Shown: positions 53,795 through 63,700 of the stretch, in pieces | Layout of the letters: each line of letters opens with the position of its first letter | Numbering within the stretch: the stretch's first letter is position 1 | NCBI RefSeq assembly: GCF_020164455.1 | Contig: NZ_JAIQWW010000009.1 | Coordinates: 162,357-226,356 of the forward strand | Length of the DNA stretch: 64,000 bases | Direction: 5' to 3' | Source of the DNA: Phyllobacterium chamaecytisi | GTDB taxonomy: Bacteria; Pseudomonadota; Alphaproteobacteria; Rhizobiales; Rhizobiaceae | The notes under the pieces: model-generated | What the model saw: the letters and a program-made list of their open reading frames with translations, nothing else | What the model was told of the DNA's origin: nothing | The model's database searches: none | Made by a program: the position numbers and the translations under genes

Positions 53795-56700
53795 TTGAGA
53801 GAGAGCCCTTGGCTCTTGGTCTGGCGCAAAGTTTCCGCCTGTTTCAGCGCCACCGTCGTGCGTTCATGCGCGGCGAGCTGCTGCACCGTTCGCATCGCAT
53901 TCCACGCCGATTGCATCTCGGTTTTCTGCCCGACAGTCATTCCCGCAGTGACGGCATTGAACGTCTGACCGTTGGAGTCTTTTGCAGCAAGCGGCAAGAA
54001 AGTTCGCTCGCCAAATCGCTCCGCTACGGCTCTCGAAAATCCCTCCAGCTCAGCCTTTACCATCCTGTCGGCAAGCGCGAACTCAAGGCCGGCCGGCAGG
54101 TTGCGGTCGATCGCATCGCGAACCCATTCGAGTGTTTGTTTGGCGTTGGCCGACAGCGCCGGAATATCGGTCGACACCTTTAAGCGGCCGGCGCGCTCTT
54201 CGACCTCGAACTTGCGCTCGGCTTCCGCCCGCTGCCGCAGATAGCGCTCAAGATCGCGCGCCAGCGCCGGCGCATTGGTTTCGGCCGTCTCGCGCTCCTG
54301 TTTGTCGGTGCGGCTGGCGAAAATCCTAGTCTTGCCCTTTAACGCGCCAAACTGTTCGGGCTCTGAGCGGATCGTCGCCAAGGTTGCTTTGGCAACATTT
54401 CCGTCCTTCAGCATCGCGTCAATATTGACCGCCTTGAACGCGCGCTCCGGCTCAGCGTAGACAAGATGGAAGCGGGAAGAGACTTGCTCCCACTGTTTCT
54501 TCAATCCGGGATCAGCAGTGACCCTGTCCTCGATTGCCTGATCGATCGATTTCGCAAAGGTGGTGATGCCTATGACCATCGGTCTTGTCTCCTTGAGGCT
54601 TTCCTGGTGTGGAGATTGCTGGCTCGCGCGGACGAGCCCGAGCTTGGTCGCCACGGCGGCAAGCCGCAGCCCAAGTTCCGCAAGCTTGTTCTTCTCCCTG
54701 ACGGTCCATTCCAGCCGGTCGCGAACGAGCGTTCGGGCGACGGTAACGAGATTGAGGCCGCGCGCTTCAGCGAAGCGAAGAGCCTGGCGGTAGAACGGGC
54801 CCCTGTCGTAATCGAGCGTCGTTTCCTTGGCTTGTCTGCGCGACAGGATCGGGGTCAGCCCGCCGGCCTTGACGAAGGATCGCTGTCCGTAATAAACGCC
54901 GAGATCCTCGCGGTGGCGGGTCATCGCCACATAGGTCAGATGCCGGTCGAGTGAGAGCGATGCAAGCACCTTCACCCGGTCGACGGTCGCACCTTGGCTC
55001 TTGTGGATGGTCGTGGCATAGCCATGGTCGAGATTGTTGTAGAAGTGTTGTTCGACCATCACCTGGCGGCGGCGTTCGCCTTCGCCGATCTCTGCGACGA
55101 TGCGGTTTTGAGCAGCTTCGACGACCTTGCCGAGCATGCCGTTCTTGACGCCGAGCGAACCCTCGTTCTTCAGGAAGACGATCTGGTCTCCCGCTGCGAA
55201 GTTGCGATTGCCATCCGCTGTCTTGAAGGTCGAACCGTCCTCGATGATCCCGCGCTCGATGAGCTTCGCACGTGCCAGTCCGTTGAGCATCCGGACATCA
55301 CGACGAAGGTGCGCCAGGATCAGCGACGACCTGGCTGGATCGTAGTCACGGTCCCAGTCCGCGATGAGGTTTAAGACCGCGTCCGCCTTCAGCTCGGCGC
55401 CAATCATCTTTCCGTTTGCCCGATAGGCATCAACCGCCTTGCCGACATTGCCACGCGCAAGATCAAGCGAGGCGTCACGCATCCACTGCTCGCGCTGACG
55501 ATAGATGGTTTCGAGTTCCGCATAGCCGATGCGATCGGCAACCGCACGGAAGGCCGCACCTGCTTCGATCGGCTGCAGCTGCTCGGGATCGCCAATGAGA
55601 ACGAGCTTCGCGCCGGCCTTCGTCACCGCTTCGACAAACAGCGCCATCTGCCGCGACGACACCATGCCGGCCTCGTCAAGCACGAGGACAGTTCGAGCGT
55701 CGAGCTGGTTGCGTCCCTCGTTCCAGCGGAGCTCCCACGAGGACAGCGTGCGCGAGACGATGCCCGCTTCCTTCTCGAGACCCTCGGCGGCCTTGCCTGC
55801 AAGCGCGCCGCCGACGACGCGGTAACCTGCCGCTTCCCAGGCCTCGCGCGCCGCCTTCATCATCGTCGTCTTGCCGGTGCCGGCGCGGCCGATCACGGCG
55901 GCGATGCGCCCGCCACCGGCGACATGTTCGATTGCCGTTTTCTGCTCCTCGGACAGGCGGGAATGGCGCTCGAACGTCGCCTCCAGCACGGCGTCTCGCA
56001 CGCCATGCGACGACCGCTCAGACAGCCAGATGGCACGATGGGCCATTGCGGCTTCGATGCGGATCATGTCCCGGGTGGTGTATTTGGCAGAAACCCGGGC
56101 GCCTGTGGCAAAGTCGATGCGTTCGCGCTCCAGACGCAGCGCTTCGGGGCTCTGCAGGATGCGGGCCATGAGGCTCTGGAACATGGCCGCATCGTCGATA
56201 TAGCGGTGCAGAACTTTTGCCACGTCACGGCTATCGAAGACGCTCTTCTCGCGGGTGATCAGGTCAAGAACGATTTCCGGCCGGCGCTGGATGCGACGCG
56301 CGTTTTCGGCCCTACGCGCTTCCTGCAGTTCGAGACGCTCCAGTTCCACCGGCCTTGATACACCATCGGCTTTCCGCTCGATGGCTTTGGTGCCGGCGCC
56401 AAGGTGGATGGTTGGCGTGAGATCGAGCCCCTGCGTCTCGAACGAGCGTCCATCGATGCGGATGTCGAGACCGGCGAGCGCCAGATGCCGGTTCTGGCAG
56501 GCAAACCAGCCGTCGCGAAACGCGTTGAAATCGTCGATGCCGCCGGCCCAGAGCTCGTAGACGATCTTGCCGGCATCATTGCGGATCGGATTGCCATCCG
56601 GACCGGTGACCGCGACCTTCTTGGCGCCGAAACCGTCCTCTGTCAGCGGCCGCAAGGTCGTCATCATATGGACATGCGGATTACTGGGAGCGTCGTGGTA

Positions 56701-57099
56701 GACCCAGTCCGCCACCATGCCCTTTGCGGTCACGTGCCGCTCGACGAAATCCCTGACAAGCGCGATGTTCTGCTTGGGCGTCAGTTCGAGCGGCAAGGCA
56801 ATGGTGACATCCTTGGCAAGCTGCGCATCGGAGCGCTTCTCGAAATCTTCGACCTTGTTCCAGAACGCTTCGGAGGCGCCGGACACCGAGCGATCGGCGA
56901 TCATCGAACGCAGCCAGTCCGGCGCATCGGCGGGGATGACGAACTCTTCGTGCAGCAGGCCCTGCTTGGCGCGGTAGTCGATGACCCTTGCTTCCCGCTC
57001 GTAGTCCATCCTGGCGCAGTGCCGGTAGGCCGCCGACAGCACCGCACTGCGGCCGGAGCCGCGGGCGACGACGCTGACGGAGAAATGAGGGACGGCCAC
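53791..57099 (-). CDS. traA: Relaxase-helicase TraA (MobQ type)
   Basis: 1102 residues. Relaxase domain at the N-terminus: '[20 protein letters not shown]' with the likely catalytic Tyr26, and the metal-binding His cluster '[19 protein letters not shown]' near 160. A RecD-like helicase follows: Walker A '[16 protein letters not shown]', Walker B '[14 protein letters not shown]', and late motif '[18 protein letters not shown]'. It nicks oriT just upstream of its own gene and unwinds the transferred strand. C-terminal ~250 residues are helical and variable. Confidence 0.96.
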   Translation of the reverse strand: MAVPHFSVSVVARGSGRSAVLSAAYRHCARMDYEREARVIDYRAKQGLLHEEFVIPADAPDWLRSMIADRSVSGASEAFWNKVEDFEKRSDAQLAKDVTIALPLELTPKQNIALVRDFVERHVTAKGMVADWVYHDAPSNPHVHMMTTLRPLTEDGFGAKKVAVTGPDGNPIRNDAGKIVYELWAGGIDDFNAFRDGWFACQNRHLALAGLDIRIDGRSFETQGLDLTPTIHLGAGTKAIERKADGVSRPVELERLELQEARRAENARRIQRRPEIVLDLITREKSVFDSRDVAKVLHRYIDDAAMFQSLMARILQSPEALRLERERIDFATGARVSAKYTTRDMIRIEAAMAHRAIWLSERSSHGVRDAVLEATFERHSRLSEEQKTAIEHVAGGGRIAAVIGRAGTGKTTMMKAAREAWEAAGYRVVGGALAGKAAEGLEKEAGIVSRTLSSWELRWNEGRNQLDARTVLVLDEAGMVSSRQMALFVEAVTKAGAKLVLIGDPEQLQPIEAGAAFRAVADRIGYAELETIYRQREQWMRDASLDLARGNVGKAVDAYRANGKMIGAELKADAVLNLIADWDRDYDPARSSLILAHLRRDVRMLNGLARAKLIERGIIEDGSTFKTADGNRNFAAGDQIVFLKNEGSLGVKNGMLGKVVEAAQNRIVAEIGEGERRRQVMVEQHFYNNLDHGYATTIHKSQGATVDRVKVLASLSLDRHLTYVAMTRHREDLGVYYGQRSFVKAGGLTPILSRRQAKETTLDYDRGPFYRQALRFAEARGLNLVTVARTLVRDRLEWTVREKNKLAELGLRLAAVATKLGLVRASQQSPHQESLKETRPMVIGITTFAKSIDQAIEDRVTADPGLKKQWEQVSSRFHLVYAEPERAFKAVNIDAMLKDGNVAKATLATIRSEPEQFGALKGKTRIFASRTDKQERETAETNAPALARDLERYLRQRAEAERKFEVEERAGRLKVSTDIPALSANAKQTLEWVRDAIDRNLPAGLEFALADRMVKAELEGFSRAVAERFGERTFLPLAAKDSNGQTFNAVTAGMTVGQKTEMQSAWNAMRTVQQLAAHERTTVALKQAETLRQTKSQGLSLK

Positions 57100-57177
57100 G
57101 GCGGAGTTCTCTCCCGATTGCGAACAAAATCAACAGGCTCGGCCGGAGCCACGACCCCGCCAGGGTCTCTCAGCAGC

Positions 57178-57211
57178 ACGTCGCGTCAGCGACGTATAAT
57201 TGCGCCCTTGG
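57178..57211. other. oriT: oriT core with nick region
   Basis: An inverted repeat ACGTCGC (57178-57184) GTCA GCGACGT (57189-57195) adjoins ATAATTGCGCCCTTGG (57196-57211). Read on the minus strand this is CCAAGGGCGCAATTATACGT, the conserved nick-region sequence of Ti-plasmid/RSF1010-type oriTs. It lies between the divergent traA and traC genes, the expected place. Confidence 0.92.
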
Positions 57212-57263
57212 CAGCCGTCCTTGCGAACGGCCGGGATCATCCACCAAAACATCGCCGCTGGCG

Positions 57264-57295
57264 ATTGTAGGATTCACAATAGTGCGTTCTGCACT
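57264..57295. promoter_or_regulatory. Degenerate tra-box-like palindromes upstream of traC
   Basis: ATTGTAGGATTCACAAT (57264-57280) is one base short of the traI-upstream palindrome TTGTAGAATTCTACAA, and it is followed by AGTGC (57281-57285) GTTCT GCACT (57291-57295). Either could serve TraR at the divergent traA/traC promoters. Inference from position and resemblance. Confidence 0.4.
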
Positions 57296-57352
57296 CCGAT
57301 CGGAAAAACTGGGTTCGTATGACAAGCTTTCTCACCAAGGAGACATCAGGAA

Positions 57353-57661
57353 ATGAAGAAGCCATCCTCAAAAATCCGCGACGAAATCGCCAGGCTTCAG
57401 GAGCAGCTCAAGGCGGCCGAGACCCGTGAGGCCGAGCGCGTTGGCCGTATCGCGCTCAAGGCTGGCCTCGGCGAGATCGAGGTCGACGAGGCAGAGCTGC
57501 AGGCCGCCTTCGAGGATCTGGCCAAGCGGTTTCGCGGAGACCAAGGTTCGGGGAAGACCGGTTCGACCGGCAAGGCGAGGGCAGGGGCCGGTGGTGCGGT
57601 CCGCGAGCAAGCCGCAGCGGTCCCGCCTGGCGCGGCTGAGAGCAGCATTGGCGAGGCTTGA
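57353..57661 (+). CDS. traC: Relaxosome accessory protein TraC
   Basis: 102 residues, '[20 protein letters not shown]' coiled coil followed by '[20 protein letters not shown]' and a Gly/Ala-rich tail. Matches TraC of Ti-type plasmids in size and place. Likely helps TraA at oriT. An AAGGAG site precedes the ATG; traD follows after four bases. Confidence 0.9.
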   Translation: MKKPSSKIRDEIARLQEQLKAAETREAERVGRIALKAGLGEIEVDEAELQAAFEDLAKRFRGDQGSGKTGSTGKARAGAGGAVREQAAAVPPGAAESSIGEA

Positions 57662-57665
57662 GCGA

Positions 57666-57881
57666 ATGGCGCGCACGACCACATCCGACGCCCGCAAAAA
57701 GGACACGCGGGAAAAGATCGAGCTCGGCGGACTGATCGTCAAAGCCGGTCTTCGCTATGAGAAGCGCGCGCTGCTGCTGGGCGCGTTGATTGACCTTCGT
57801 CAACGCATCAAGGGCGACGAGGTGGAGCGATCACGGCTGCTGGCGATCGGCGCGGAGGCCTTCGGGAAGTCAGATGACTAA
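57666..57881 (+). CDS. traD: Conjugal transfer protein TraD
   Basis: 71 residues, '[20 protein letters not shown]', '[20 protein letters not shown]' and '[20 protein letters not shown]', the small TraD of Ti-type plasmids (unrelated to F TraD). Start at 57666, overlap with traG at the end. Function not well defined; needed with TraC and TraG in DNA processing. Confidence 0.9.
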   Translation: MARTTTSDARKKDTREKIELGGLIVKAGLRYEKRALLLGALIDLRQRIKGDEVERSRLLAIGAEAFGKSDD

Positions 57882-59787
57882 AATCATGCTTTTCGTCACG
57901 CCCGCGATGCTGATGGTCCTGGTTGCCATTGGACTAACCGGGATCGAACACTGGCTGGCCGGTTTTGGAAAGACGCAAGCCACACGCGAGATGCTCGGCC
58001 GCGCCGGCATCGCTCTGCCCTATCTCACGGCGGCGCTCATCGGCACTATCTTCCTGTTCGGGACTGCCGGCTCGATCCGCATCAAGTCAGCAGGATGGGG
58101 CGTCGTCGCCGGCGGTGTCAGTGTGATCCTGATCGCCGTGCTTCGCGAAACGGTGAGGCTTTCTGCATTCGTGGATCAGGTGCCACGATCGAAGTCCGTT
58201 CTGTCTTATGTCGATCCCGCAACGCTGATCGGAGCGGGGGCGGCAGCGATGGCAACCTGCTTTGCTCTGCGCGTCGCGCTCACCGGCAACGCGGCCTTCG
58301 CCAGTCCCAAGCCAAGGCGGATCCGCGGCAAGCGGGCGATGCATGGCGAGTCCGACTGGATGAAACTTGCCGACGCGGACAAGCTGTTTGCGGAAACGGG
58401 CGGTATCGTGATTGGCGAGCGATACCGTGTCGACAAGGACGGCGTCGGCTCGCTATCGTTCCGCGCCGACAATCCGCAGACATGGGGTGCCGGCGGCAGG
58501 TCGCCGCTGCTCTGCTTCGACGGCTCCTTCGGCTCCTCGCATGGCATCGTCTTTGCCGGTTCCGGCGGCTTCAAGACGACGTCGGTGACGATCCCGACAG
58601 CGCTCAAATGGGGCGGCTCGTTGATCGTTCTCGATCCGTCGAACGAGGTGGCGCCGATGGTCTCGGCCCATCGCGCGAGCGCGGACCGCGACGTCTTTGT
58701 GCTCGATCCGAAGAACACGGCGACCGGTTTCAATGCGCTCGACTGGATCGGGCAGTTCGGCGGCACGAAAGAAGAGGATATCGCATCCGTCGCCTCGTGG
58801 ATCATGAGCGATAGCGGCGGCGCGCGCGGCGTGCGCGACGATTTCTTCCGCGCCTCGGCTTTGCAGCTGCTCACCGCGCTGATCGCCGATGTCTGCCTCT
58901 CCGGCCACACGGCGACGAGCGACCAGACGCTGCGGCAGGTACGCAGGAATCTGTCCGAACCCGAGCCGCAGTTGCGCCAGCGCTTGCAGGAAATCTACGA
59001 CAATTCCAACTCGGACTTCGTCAAGGAGAATGTCGCAGCCTTCGTCAACATGACGTCCGAAACCTTTTCCGGCGTCTATGCCAATGCCGTGAAGGAGACC
59101 CACTGGCTTTCCTACGCGAACTATGCCGCGCTGGTGTCGGGAACGACGTTTTCGACGAGCGATCTTGCCGCGGGAAATACGGACGTCTTCATCAATGTCG
59201 ACCTCAAGACGCTTGAGACGCATGCGGGCATCGCACGCGTCATCATCGGGGCTTTCCTCAACGCGATCTACAATCGCGATGGCACGATGAAGGGCAGGGC
59301 GCTCTTTCTCCTCGATGAGGTGGCAAGGCTCGGCTATATGCGGATCCTGGAGACGGGGCGCGACGCGGGCCGCAAGTACGGCATCACGCTTGTCATGATC
59401 TATCAGTCGATCGGCCAGATGCGCGAAACCTATGGCGGCCGCGACGCCGCCAGCAAGTGGTTCGAAAGCGCGAGCTGGATCTCTTTTGCGGCAATCAACG
59501 ATCCCGAAACCGCGGACTACATCTCGCGCCGTTGCGGCATGACGACGGTCGAGATCGATCAGGTCAGTCGCAGTTTCCAGGCGAAAGGCTCCTCGCGCAC
59601 GCGATCGAAACAGCTGGCGGCGCGACCGCTGATCCAGCCGCACGAAGTGCTTCGCATGCGGGCAGACGAGCAGATCGTGTTCACGGCAGGAAACGCGCCG
59701 CTCCGGTGCGGTCGCGCGATCTGGTTCCGGCGCGACGACATGAAGGCGTGCGTCGGCGAGAATAGGTTTCAATCGGAGAAAACATGA
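57874..59787 (+). CDS. traG: Type IV coupling protein TraG (VirD4 family)
   Basis: 637 residues from the ATG at 57874, overlapping traD. N-terminal membrane segments ('[20 protein letters not shown]', '[19 protein letters not shown]', '[17 protein letters not shown]'), Walker A '[20 protein letters not shown]' and Walker B '[16 protein letters not shown]'. It couples the TraA-bound relaxosome to the Trb channel. Confidence 0.96.
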   Translation: MTKIMLFVTPAMLMVLVAIGLTGIEHWLAGFGKTQATREMLGRAGIALPYLTAALIGTIFLFGTAGSIRIKSAGWGVVAGGVSVILIAVLRETVRLSAFVDQVPRSKSVLSYVDPATLIGAGAAAMATCFALRVALTGNAAFASPKPRRIRGKRAMHGESDWMKLADADKLFAETGGIVIGERYRVDKDGVGSLSFRADNPQTWGAGGRSPLLCFDGSFGSSHGIVFAGSGGFKTTSVTIPTALKWGGSLIVLDPSNEVAPMVSAHRASADRDVFVLDPKNTATGFNALDWIGQFGGTKEEDIASVASWIMSDSGGARGVRDDFFRASALQLLTALIADVCLSGHTATSDQTLRQVRRNLSEPEPQLRQRLQEIYDNSNSDFVKENVAAFVNMTSETFSGVYANAVKETHWLSYANYAALVSGTTFSTSDLAAGNTDVFINVDLKTLETHAGIARVIIGAFLNAIYNRDGTMKGRALFLLDEVARLGYMRILETGRDAGRKYGITLVMIYQSIGQMRETYGGRDAASKWFESASWISFAAINDPETADYISRRCGMTTVEIDQVSRSFQAKGSSRTRSKQLAARPLIQPHEVLRMRADEQIVFTAGNAPLRCGRAIWFRRDDMKACVGENRFQSEKT

Positions 59788-60159
59788 TAGGGTCGTAGGT
59801 ATCACTCTTTTGGCGTTGTAATCGCACACCTCGCTTCACGCTGAGATACATCGCAGCGAAACGGTGTGAGGGACGATTGGGACGCCACCCCGGAACATCA
59901 ATTGAGCCCATACCATGCACCATGGGACCGGCACCGTGTAGTTTCGGGTGACTCTGCTCCGCCAGCGCTTTCATGTGATCCTTGATCGTATCGGGCTGGT
60001 ACCCGTAGCGCGGGCTGTTTCCATTACGTGTCGCGCCCCATTTCCAACCAATAAGCATTGGTAGCTTGCGAGCTACTCATCACTACCATGAATCAATTGC
60101 AGCTAACCGATTCATAAGTCTCATTGGACGCAACGACGAAGATCAACGATTCTGATCCC
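59788..60159. other. Intergenic region after traG
   Basis: 372 bases. A minus-strand frame starting MLIGWKWGATRNGNSPRYGY at 60058 overlaps the end of traG; it has somewhat protein-like text ('QPDTIKDHMKALAEQSHPKL') but no family I know, so it is not called. Confidence 0.4.
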
Positions 60160-60417
60160 ATGATCTTGCAGCCTTATCATTTCTATATCGAGCGCACCGA
60201 TGCCTCAAGGAACATGGCACGTTACTATGCCATGTCGATCGAACCCAATCTGTTTGGCGACATCTGTCTCTTGCGTAAGTGGGGCCGCATCGGATCGAAC
60301 GGGCAAATGATGGTCCATCATTTCGGCCGGGAAGACGAGGCGGTTGGGCTATTTCTCGATCTCCTCCGGCAGAAACGAAAGCGCGGCTATCGCCCGCGGG
60401 CTGTGAAAGCGACATGA
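60160..60417 (+). CDS. WGR-domain protein
   Basis: 85 residues from the ATG at 60160 (a TTG at 60124 would add 12). Contains 'NMARYYAMSIEPNLFGDICL', 'RKWGRIGSNGQMMVHHF' with the Trp-Gly-Arg signature and 'FLDLLRQKRKRGYRPR'. WGR domains bind nucleic acid in PARPs and polyA polymerase regulators; stand-alone versions are frequent downstream of traG on rhizobial plasmids. Role unknown. Confidence 0.88.
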   Translation: MILQPYHFYIERTDASRNMARYYAMSIEPNLFGDICLLRKWGRIGSNGQMMVHHFGREDEAVGLFLDLLRQKRKRGYRPRAVKAT

Positions 60418-60511
60418 GAAAGGCTTCTTGGGTGTCTCTGGCGACGCGACTATCGCGCCTGCGTAAGTGCAAATCCAGCATTTACAGCATTGCTGGGTGT
60501 TCCAGAATTTC

Positions 60512-60533
60512 GGCCCCGCCTGGTGGCGGGGCC
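60512..60533. terminator. Hairpin between the WGR gene and the DUF736 fragment
   Basis: GGCCCCGCC (60512-60520) TGGT GGCGGGGCC (60525-60533), a perfect 9-bp stem. It lacks a long T-run but sits between convergent genes and may serve both strands. Confidence 0.5.
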
Positions 60534-60541
60534 TTGGCCGG

Positions 60542-60712
60542 TCAATCCCGGTTGGGGCGAGACCAGATCAGTTGGTAGCCGTCTTCGCTTTCGACATCGG
60601 CGAGTGTTGCGTAGATCGGAGTCGGGAAGCTCGGGTCGTCCAGCTTGACCGAGAGGTAGTCGCGGTCCGTCTGCTCGGAGCGCTTCTGCCAGGCGGCACC
60701 CAGCTCGACGTT
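60542..60712 (-). pseudogene. Truncated DUF736 gene (C-terminal ~56 codons)
   Basis: The minus strand reads '[20 protein letters not shown]', '[20 protein letters not shown]', '[11 protein letters not shown]' and stop, matching residues ~47-98 of the intact DUF736 protein at the right end of the window. The N-terminal half is replaced at about 60712 by the palindromic TTATGCG array. I read this as a gene cut by insertion or rearrangement. Confidence 0.8.
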
Positions 60713-60867
60713 ATGCGGTGCACCGCATAACGTCGATTATGCGTAGTCCGTTGTTATGCGGAGTGGGGCGATTTAGGCATCTGTTTTTTCTGAACTATTG
60801 CCCCGGTATACTCCGCATAATTCCGGCCTGAAAATGAGCGTGAGGCATTTACTACGTCGCTTATGCG
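60705..60867. repeat. Cluster of TTATGCG repeats in both orientations, with a 32-bp perfect palindrome
   Basis: TTATGCG or its complement occurs at 60711, 60724 (inverse), 60737, 60754, 60814 (inverse) and 60861. The first two form the centre of a perfect palindrome 60705-60736. TTATGCGGAGTGGGGC (60754-60769) pairs with GCCCC (60800-60804) and ACTCCGCATAA (60810-60820). The array starts exactly where DUF736 is cut and ends before the primase-helicase gene; it resembles a recombinase site or element end, and could also be an operator. Confidence 0.75.
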
Positions 60868-60926
60868 TGAGCATTCTTTGGTTTATGTTGATTGGCGACG
60901 GAAACCTTATGTGATGGGCAGCGACG

Positions 60927-63365
60927 TTGGCGGGCGAGGATGAAGTTGCGCAGGAAATAGCGCGTATTCGACGGCGTCTGACTGATTTGGATGCCGAGCG
61001 CGTTGAGCTTGAGCACGCCCTTGAAACGTTTGAACGAAAACTTGCCTCCACGGACCGCACTGCGGAACCGGCTCTTTTTGCCGATGCGCCAGTCACCAAC
61101 AACTCGCCGTCGGTAGAGAAGGTGGAGTTGTTTCGTCGCCTGTTTGCCGGACGGCCCGATGTTTTCCCGGTGCGATGGGAAAACAGGAAGGCGGGCCGCT
61201 CGGGATATTCTCCTGCATGTTCCAACGAGTGGGCGAAGGGAATCTGCGGCAAGCCGAAGGTGAAATGCGGGGAATGCCCGCATCAGGCTTTTATTCCGCC
61301 GTCCGAGGACATCATCGAAAAGCACCTTCGCGGCGGCGATGCCCGCTCTGGCGACTTTGTGGCCGGGGTGTATCCGTTGCTGCAAGACGAGAAATGCTGG
61401 TTCCTTGCAGCCGACTTCGACAAGGAAAGCTGGGCTGATGACACGAGCGCATTGCTGGACACCTGTCGTGCAAAAGGAATCGCCGCCGCTCTTGAGCGAT
61501 CGAGATCAGGCAATGGTGGCCATGTTTGGATATTCTTCTCCGAACCTGTTCCGGCCAGGATCGCCCGACAACTGGGTGCGGCACTGATCACGGAGACGAT
61601 GGAGAACCGCCCCGAGATCGGCTTTACCTCCTATGATCGTTTCTTTCCCAATCAGGATACGATGCCGCTTGGTGGCTTCGGCAATCTGATTGCGCTTCCC
61701 CTGCAACGGAAAGCGCGCGAAAGCGGCAACAGCGTTTTTGTCGATGACAAATTGCGACCTTACGATGACCAGTGGGCCTACCTGTCGTCTTTGCCCAGGG
61801 TATCGGCGGACATCGTCTTCAGGATCGCAGATGAAGCTGAATTGTCGGGGCGGGTCTTGGGCGTCCGGATGCCGGTCGATGACGAACACGCCGATGAGCC
61901 GTGGAAAATGTTGCCGTCACGTCGCAGTGAGCCACGGCGAATAGAAGCAGCGATCCCCCAAAGCATAAAGGTTGTGGTCGCCGATCAAGTTTATATCGAC
62001 AGGACGGAGCTTCCGCCGCCCTTGATTACGCAATTCATTCGTCTGGCGGCTTTCCAGAACCCGGAATTTTATCGTGCGCAGGCCATGCGCTTGCCGACAT
62101 TCGGCAAGCCTCGGGTCATCTCATGCGCCGAGCTCCATCCGCGGCATGTCGCATTGCCACGAGGCTGCCTCGACGAGGCAATCGCACTCATCGAAAGCCA
62201 CGGCGCCATTGCCATTTTGGACGATCATCGTGAAATCGGCATGGCGCTTCCCGCGGACGTTTCCTTCCAGGGCGAATTGCGACGGCCGCAGTCGAGGGCT
62301 TTCGACGCACTTGCCGCCCACGACACCGGCGTGCTTGCCGCGACAACGGCCTTCGGCAAGACTGTTGTGGCAGCGGCGCTCATAGCACATCGAGCCCGGA
62401 ACACGCTCATCCTGGTCCATCGGCGCGAGCTACTCAATCAATGGGTAGAGCGCCTTGGATCGTTCTTGAAGATTGACCCGAAGCAAATCGGAATAGTTGG
62501 TGGGGGCAAGAGAAAACCGAAGGGCGTCATCGATGTAGCCCTGATCCAGAGCCTCGTGCGAAATGGAGAAGTCGCCGATCTTGTCGCCGATTACGGTCAT
62601 CTGGTTGTCGATGAATGTCATCATATATCCGCAGCAAGTTTTGAGCTCGTGGCTCGCCGGTCAAAGGCGCGGTACGTTGTGGGGCTGTCCGCAACTGTTG
62701 CTCGCAAGGACGGGCACCATCCGATTATCTTCATGCAGTGCGGCGCCGTTCGTCACCGTGTCGATGCGAGGGTCCAGGCTGCAGAGCGTGGCATCCGTCA
62801 CCGTGCCCGGGATCGCTCGACAAAATTCGAATTGCCGCCGCCCCTGGCATCGGTCGAAAGACCATCGATGCCCGCGATATATGCTGCTCTGGCGCAGGAC
62901 AGGCGACGAAACGAGCTTATCTTCGACGACGTTCTGAAGTCGCTGGAGGCAAAACGATCGCCAGTTGTGCTGACCGAGCGAAAAGATCACCTCGATGAAC
63001 TGCAGCAGCGGTTCTCACCCTTTGTGAAAAACCTTGTGGTATTGCGTGGCGGCATGTCTGCAGGCGAGCGAAAAATGGCCGAAACAGCACTGCGCGCGCC
63101 GGATGACCAGGAGCGCCTTATTATAGCGATTGGCCGCTATATTGGCGAAGGCTTCGACGACGCCAGACTCGACACCCTGTTCCTGACGATGCCCATCGCC
63201 TGGAAAGGAACCTTGGCGCAATATGTTGGGCGCCTTCATCGCCAGCATGACGGTAAAAAGGATGTGCTGGTCGTTGACTACGTCGATGACACCGTGCCGG
63301 TTCTGGCCCGGATGGCTGCGAAACGACGCGCGGGTTATCGCGCACTTGGCTATGTGATCGAGTAG
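60927..63365 (+). CDS. TOTE-type primase-helicase (archaeo-eukaryotic primase plus SF2 helicase)
   Basis: 812 residues. An N-terminal coiled coil (1-40) is followed by a Cys cluster (Cys98, 107, 114, 117), then an archaeo-eukaryotic primase domain with the metal motif 'FLAADFDKESW' (Asp163, Asp165) and 'SGNGGHVWIFF' (His199). From about 455 a superfamily-2 helicase follows: 'LAATTAFGKTVVAAALIAH' (motif I, Phe for the usual Gly), 'HLVVDECHHISA' (DECH), 'VVGLSATVARKDGH' and 'EGFDDARLDTLFL'. This matches the AEP-TOTE conflict-system family. The TTG at 60927 is uncertain; no better start is in frame. No partner gene is adjacent. Confidence 0.85.
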   Translation: MAGEDEVAQEIARIRRRLTDLDAERVELEHALETFERKLASTDRTAEPALFADAPVTNNSPSVEKVELFRRLFAGRPDVFPVRWENRKAGRSGYSPACSNEWAKGICGKPKVKCGECPHQAFIPPSEDIIEKHLRGGDARSGDFVAGVYPLLQDEKCWFLAADFDKESWADDTSALLDTCRAKGIAAALERSRSGNGGHVWIFFSEPVPARIARQLGAALITETMENRPEIGFTSYDRFFPNQDTMPLGGFGNLIALPLQRKARESGNSVFVDDKLRPYDDQWAYLSSLPRVSADIVFRIADEAELSGRVLGVRMPVDDEHADEPWKMLPSRRSEPRRIEAAIPQSIKVVVADQVYIDRTELPPPLITQFIRLAAFQNPEFYRAQAMRLPTFGKPRVISCAELHPRHVALPRGCLDEAIALIESHGAIAILDDHREIGMALPADVSFQGELRRPQSRAFDALAAHDTGVLAATTAFGKTVVAAALIAHRARNTLILVHRRELLNQWVERLGSFLKIDPKQIGIVGGGKRKPKGVIDVALIQSLVRNGEVADLVADYGHLVVDECHHISAASFELVARRSKARYVVGLSATVARKDGHHPIIFMQCGAVRHRVDARVQAAERGIRHRARDRSTKFELPPPLASVERPSMPAIYAALAQDRRRNELIFDDVLKSLEAKRSPVVLTERKDHLDELQQRFSPFVKNLVVLRGGMSAGERKMAETALRAPDDQERLIIAIGRYIGEGFDDARLDTLFLTMPIAWKGTLAQYVGRLHRQHDGKKDVLVVDYVDDTVPVLARMAAKRRAGYRALGYVIE

Positions 63366-63367
63366 CG

Positions 63368-63395
63368 GCGGCCCTGTTTTGGAGCCGCCGCGAGC
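63368..63395. terminator. Hairpin between primase-helicase and DUF736 genes
   Basis: GCGGCGGC and GCCGCCGC form an 8-bp stem around CCTGTTTTGGA between two convergent stops. No T-run; probable bidirectional terminator. Confidence 0.5.
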
Positions 63396-63403
63396 TTGTC
63401 CGG

Positions 63404-63700
63404 TCAGCGGGACCAGACGAGAGCGTATTCGTCATCGCCGTCAATGAGATTGGCGTAGATCGGCGCCGGGAAGGACGGGTCGTCGAGCTTGACCGAGTGG
63501 TAGGGCGTGTTCTCTTTCGAGGTGCGGCGCCATGCGGCACCTATCTCGACATTGCCCACGACCACCCTGAGGTCGGGGGCCTTTTCGTTTGTGGAGGCGT
63601 CGGCTGGAACAAGCCGTGCTTTGACGTTGAAGGCGAGCGTTCTGATGGAGCCGACGAACACGCCGTCTTCGCCGCGGGTGAAGGAACCGATCTGAGCCAT
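63404..63700 (-). CDS. DUF736 family protein
   Basis: 98 residues from the ATG at 63700 (GGAG upstream): 'MAQIGSFTRGEDGVFVGSIR', 'LAFNVKARLVPA', 'VEIGAAWRRTSKENTPYHSV', '[17 protein letters not shown]'. DUF736 proteins are common on rhizobial plasmids next to transfer genes; function unknown. It is the full-length relative of the truncated copy at 60542-60712. The remaining 300 bases to the window end show no gene I can support. Confidence 0.9.
   Translation of the reverse strand: MAQIGSFTRGEDGVFVGSIRTLAFNVKARLVPADASTNEKAPDLRVVVGNVEIGAAWRRTSKENTPYHSVKLDDPSFPAPIYANLIDGDDEYALVWSR

Noticed and set aside
54466..56560. Long plus-strand ORFs opposite traA
   Set aside because: Shadows of a strongly supported relaxase gene with high GC content.
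58453..59829. 458-aa minus-strand ORF opposite traG
   Set aside because: Arg/Asp/Ala-rich antisense frame of a well-supported coupling-protein gene.
59681..60058. Minus-strand ORF MLIGWKWGATRNGN
   Set aside because: Overlaps the end of traG in antisense and has no family I can name; mentioned only in the intergenic note.
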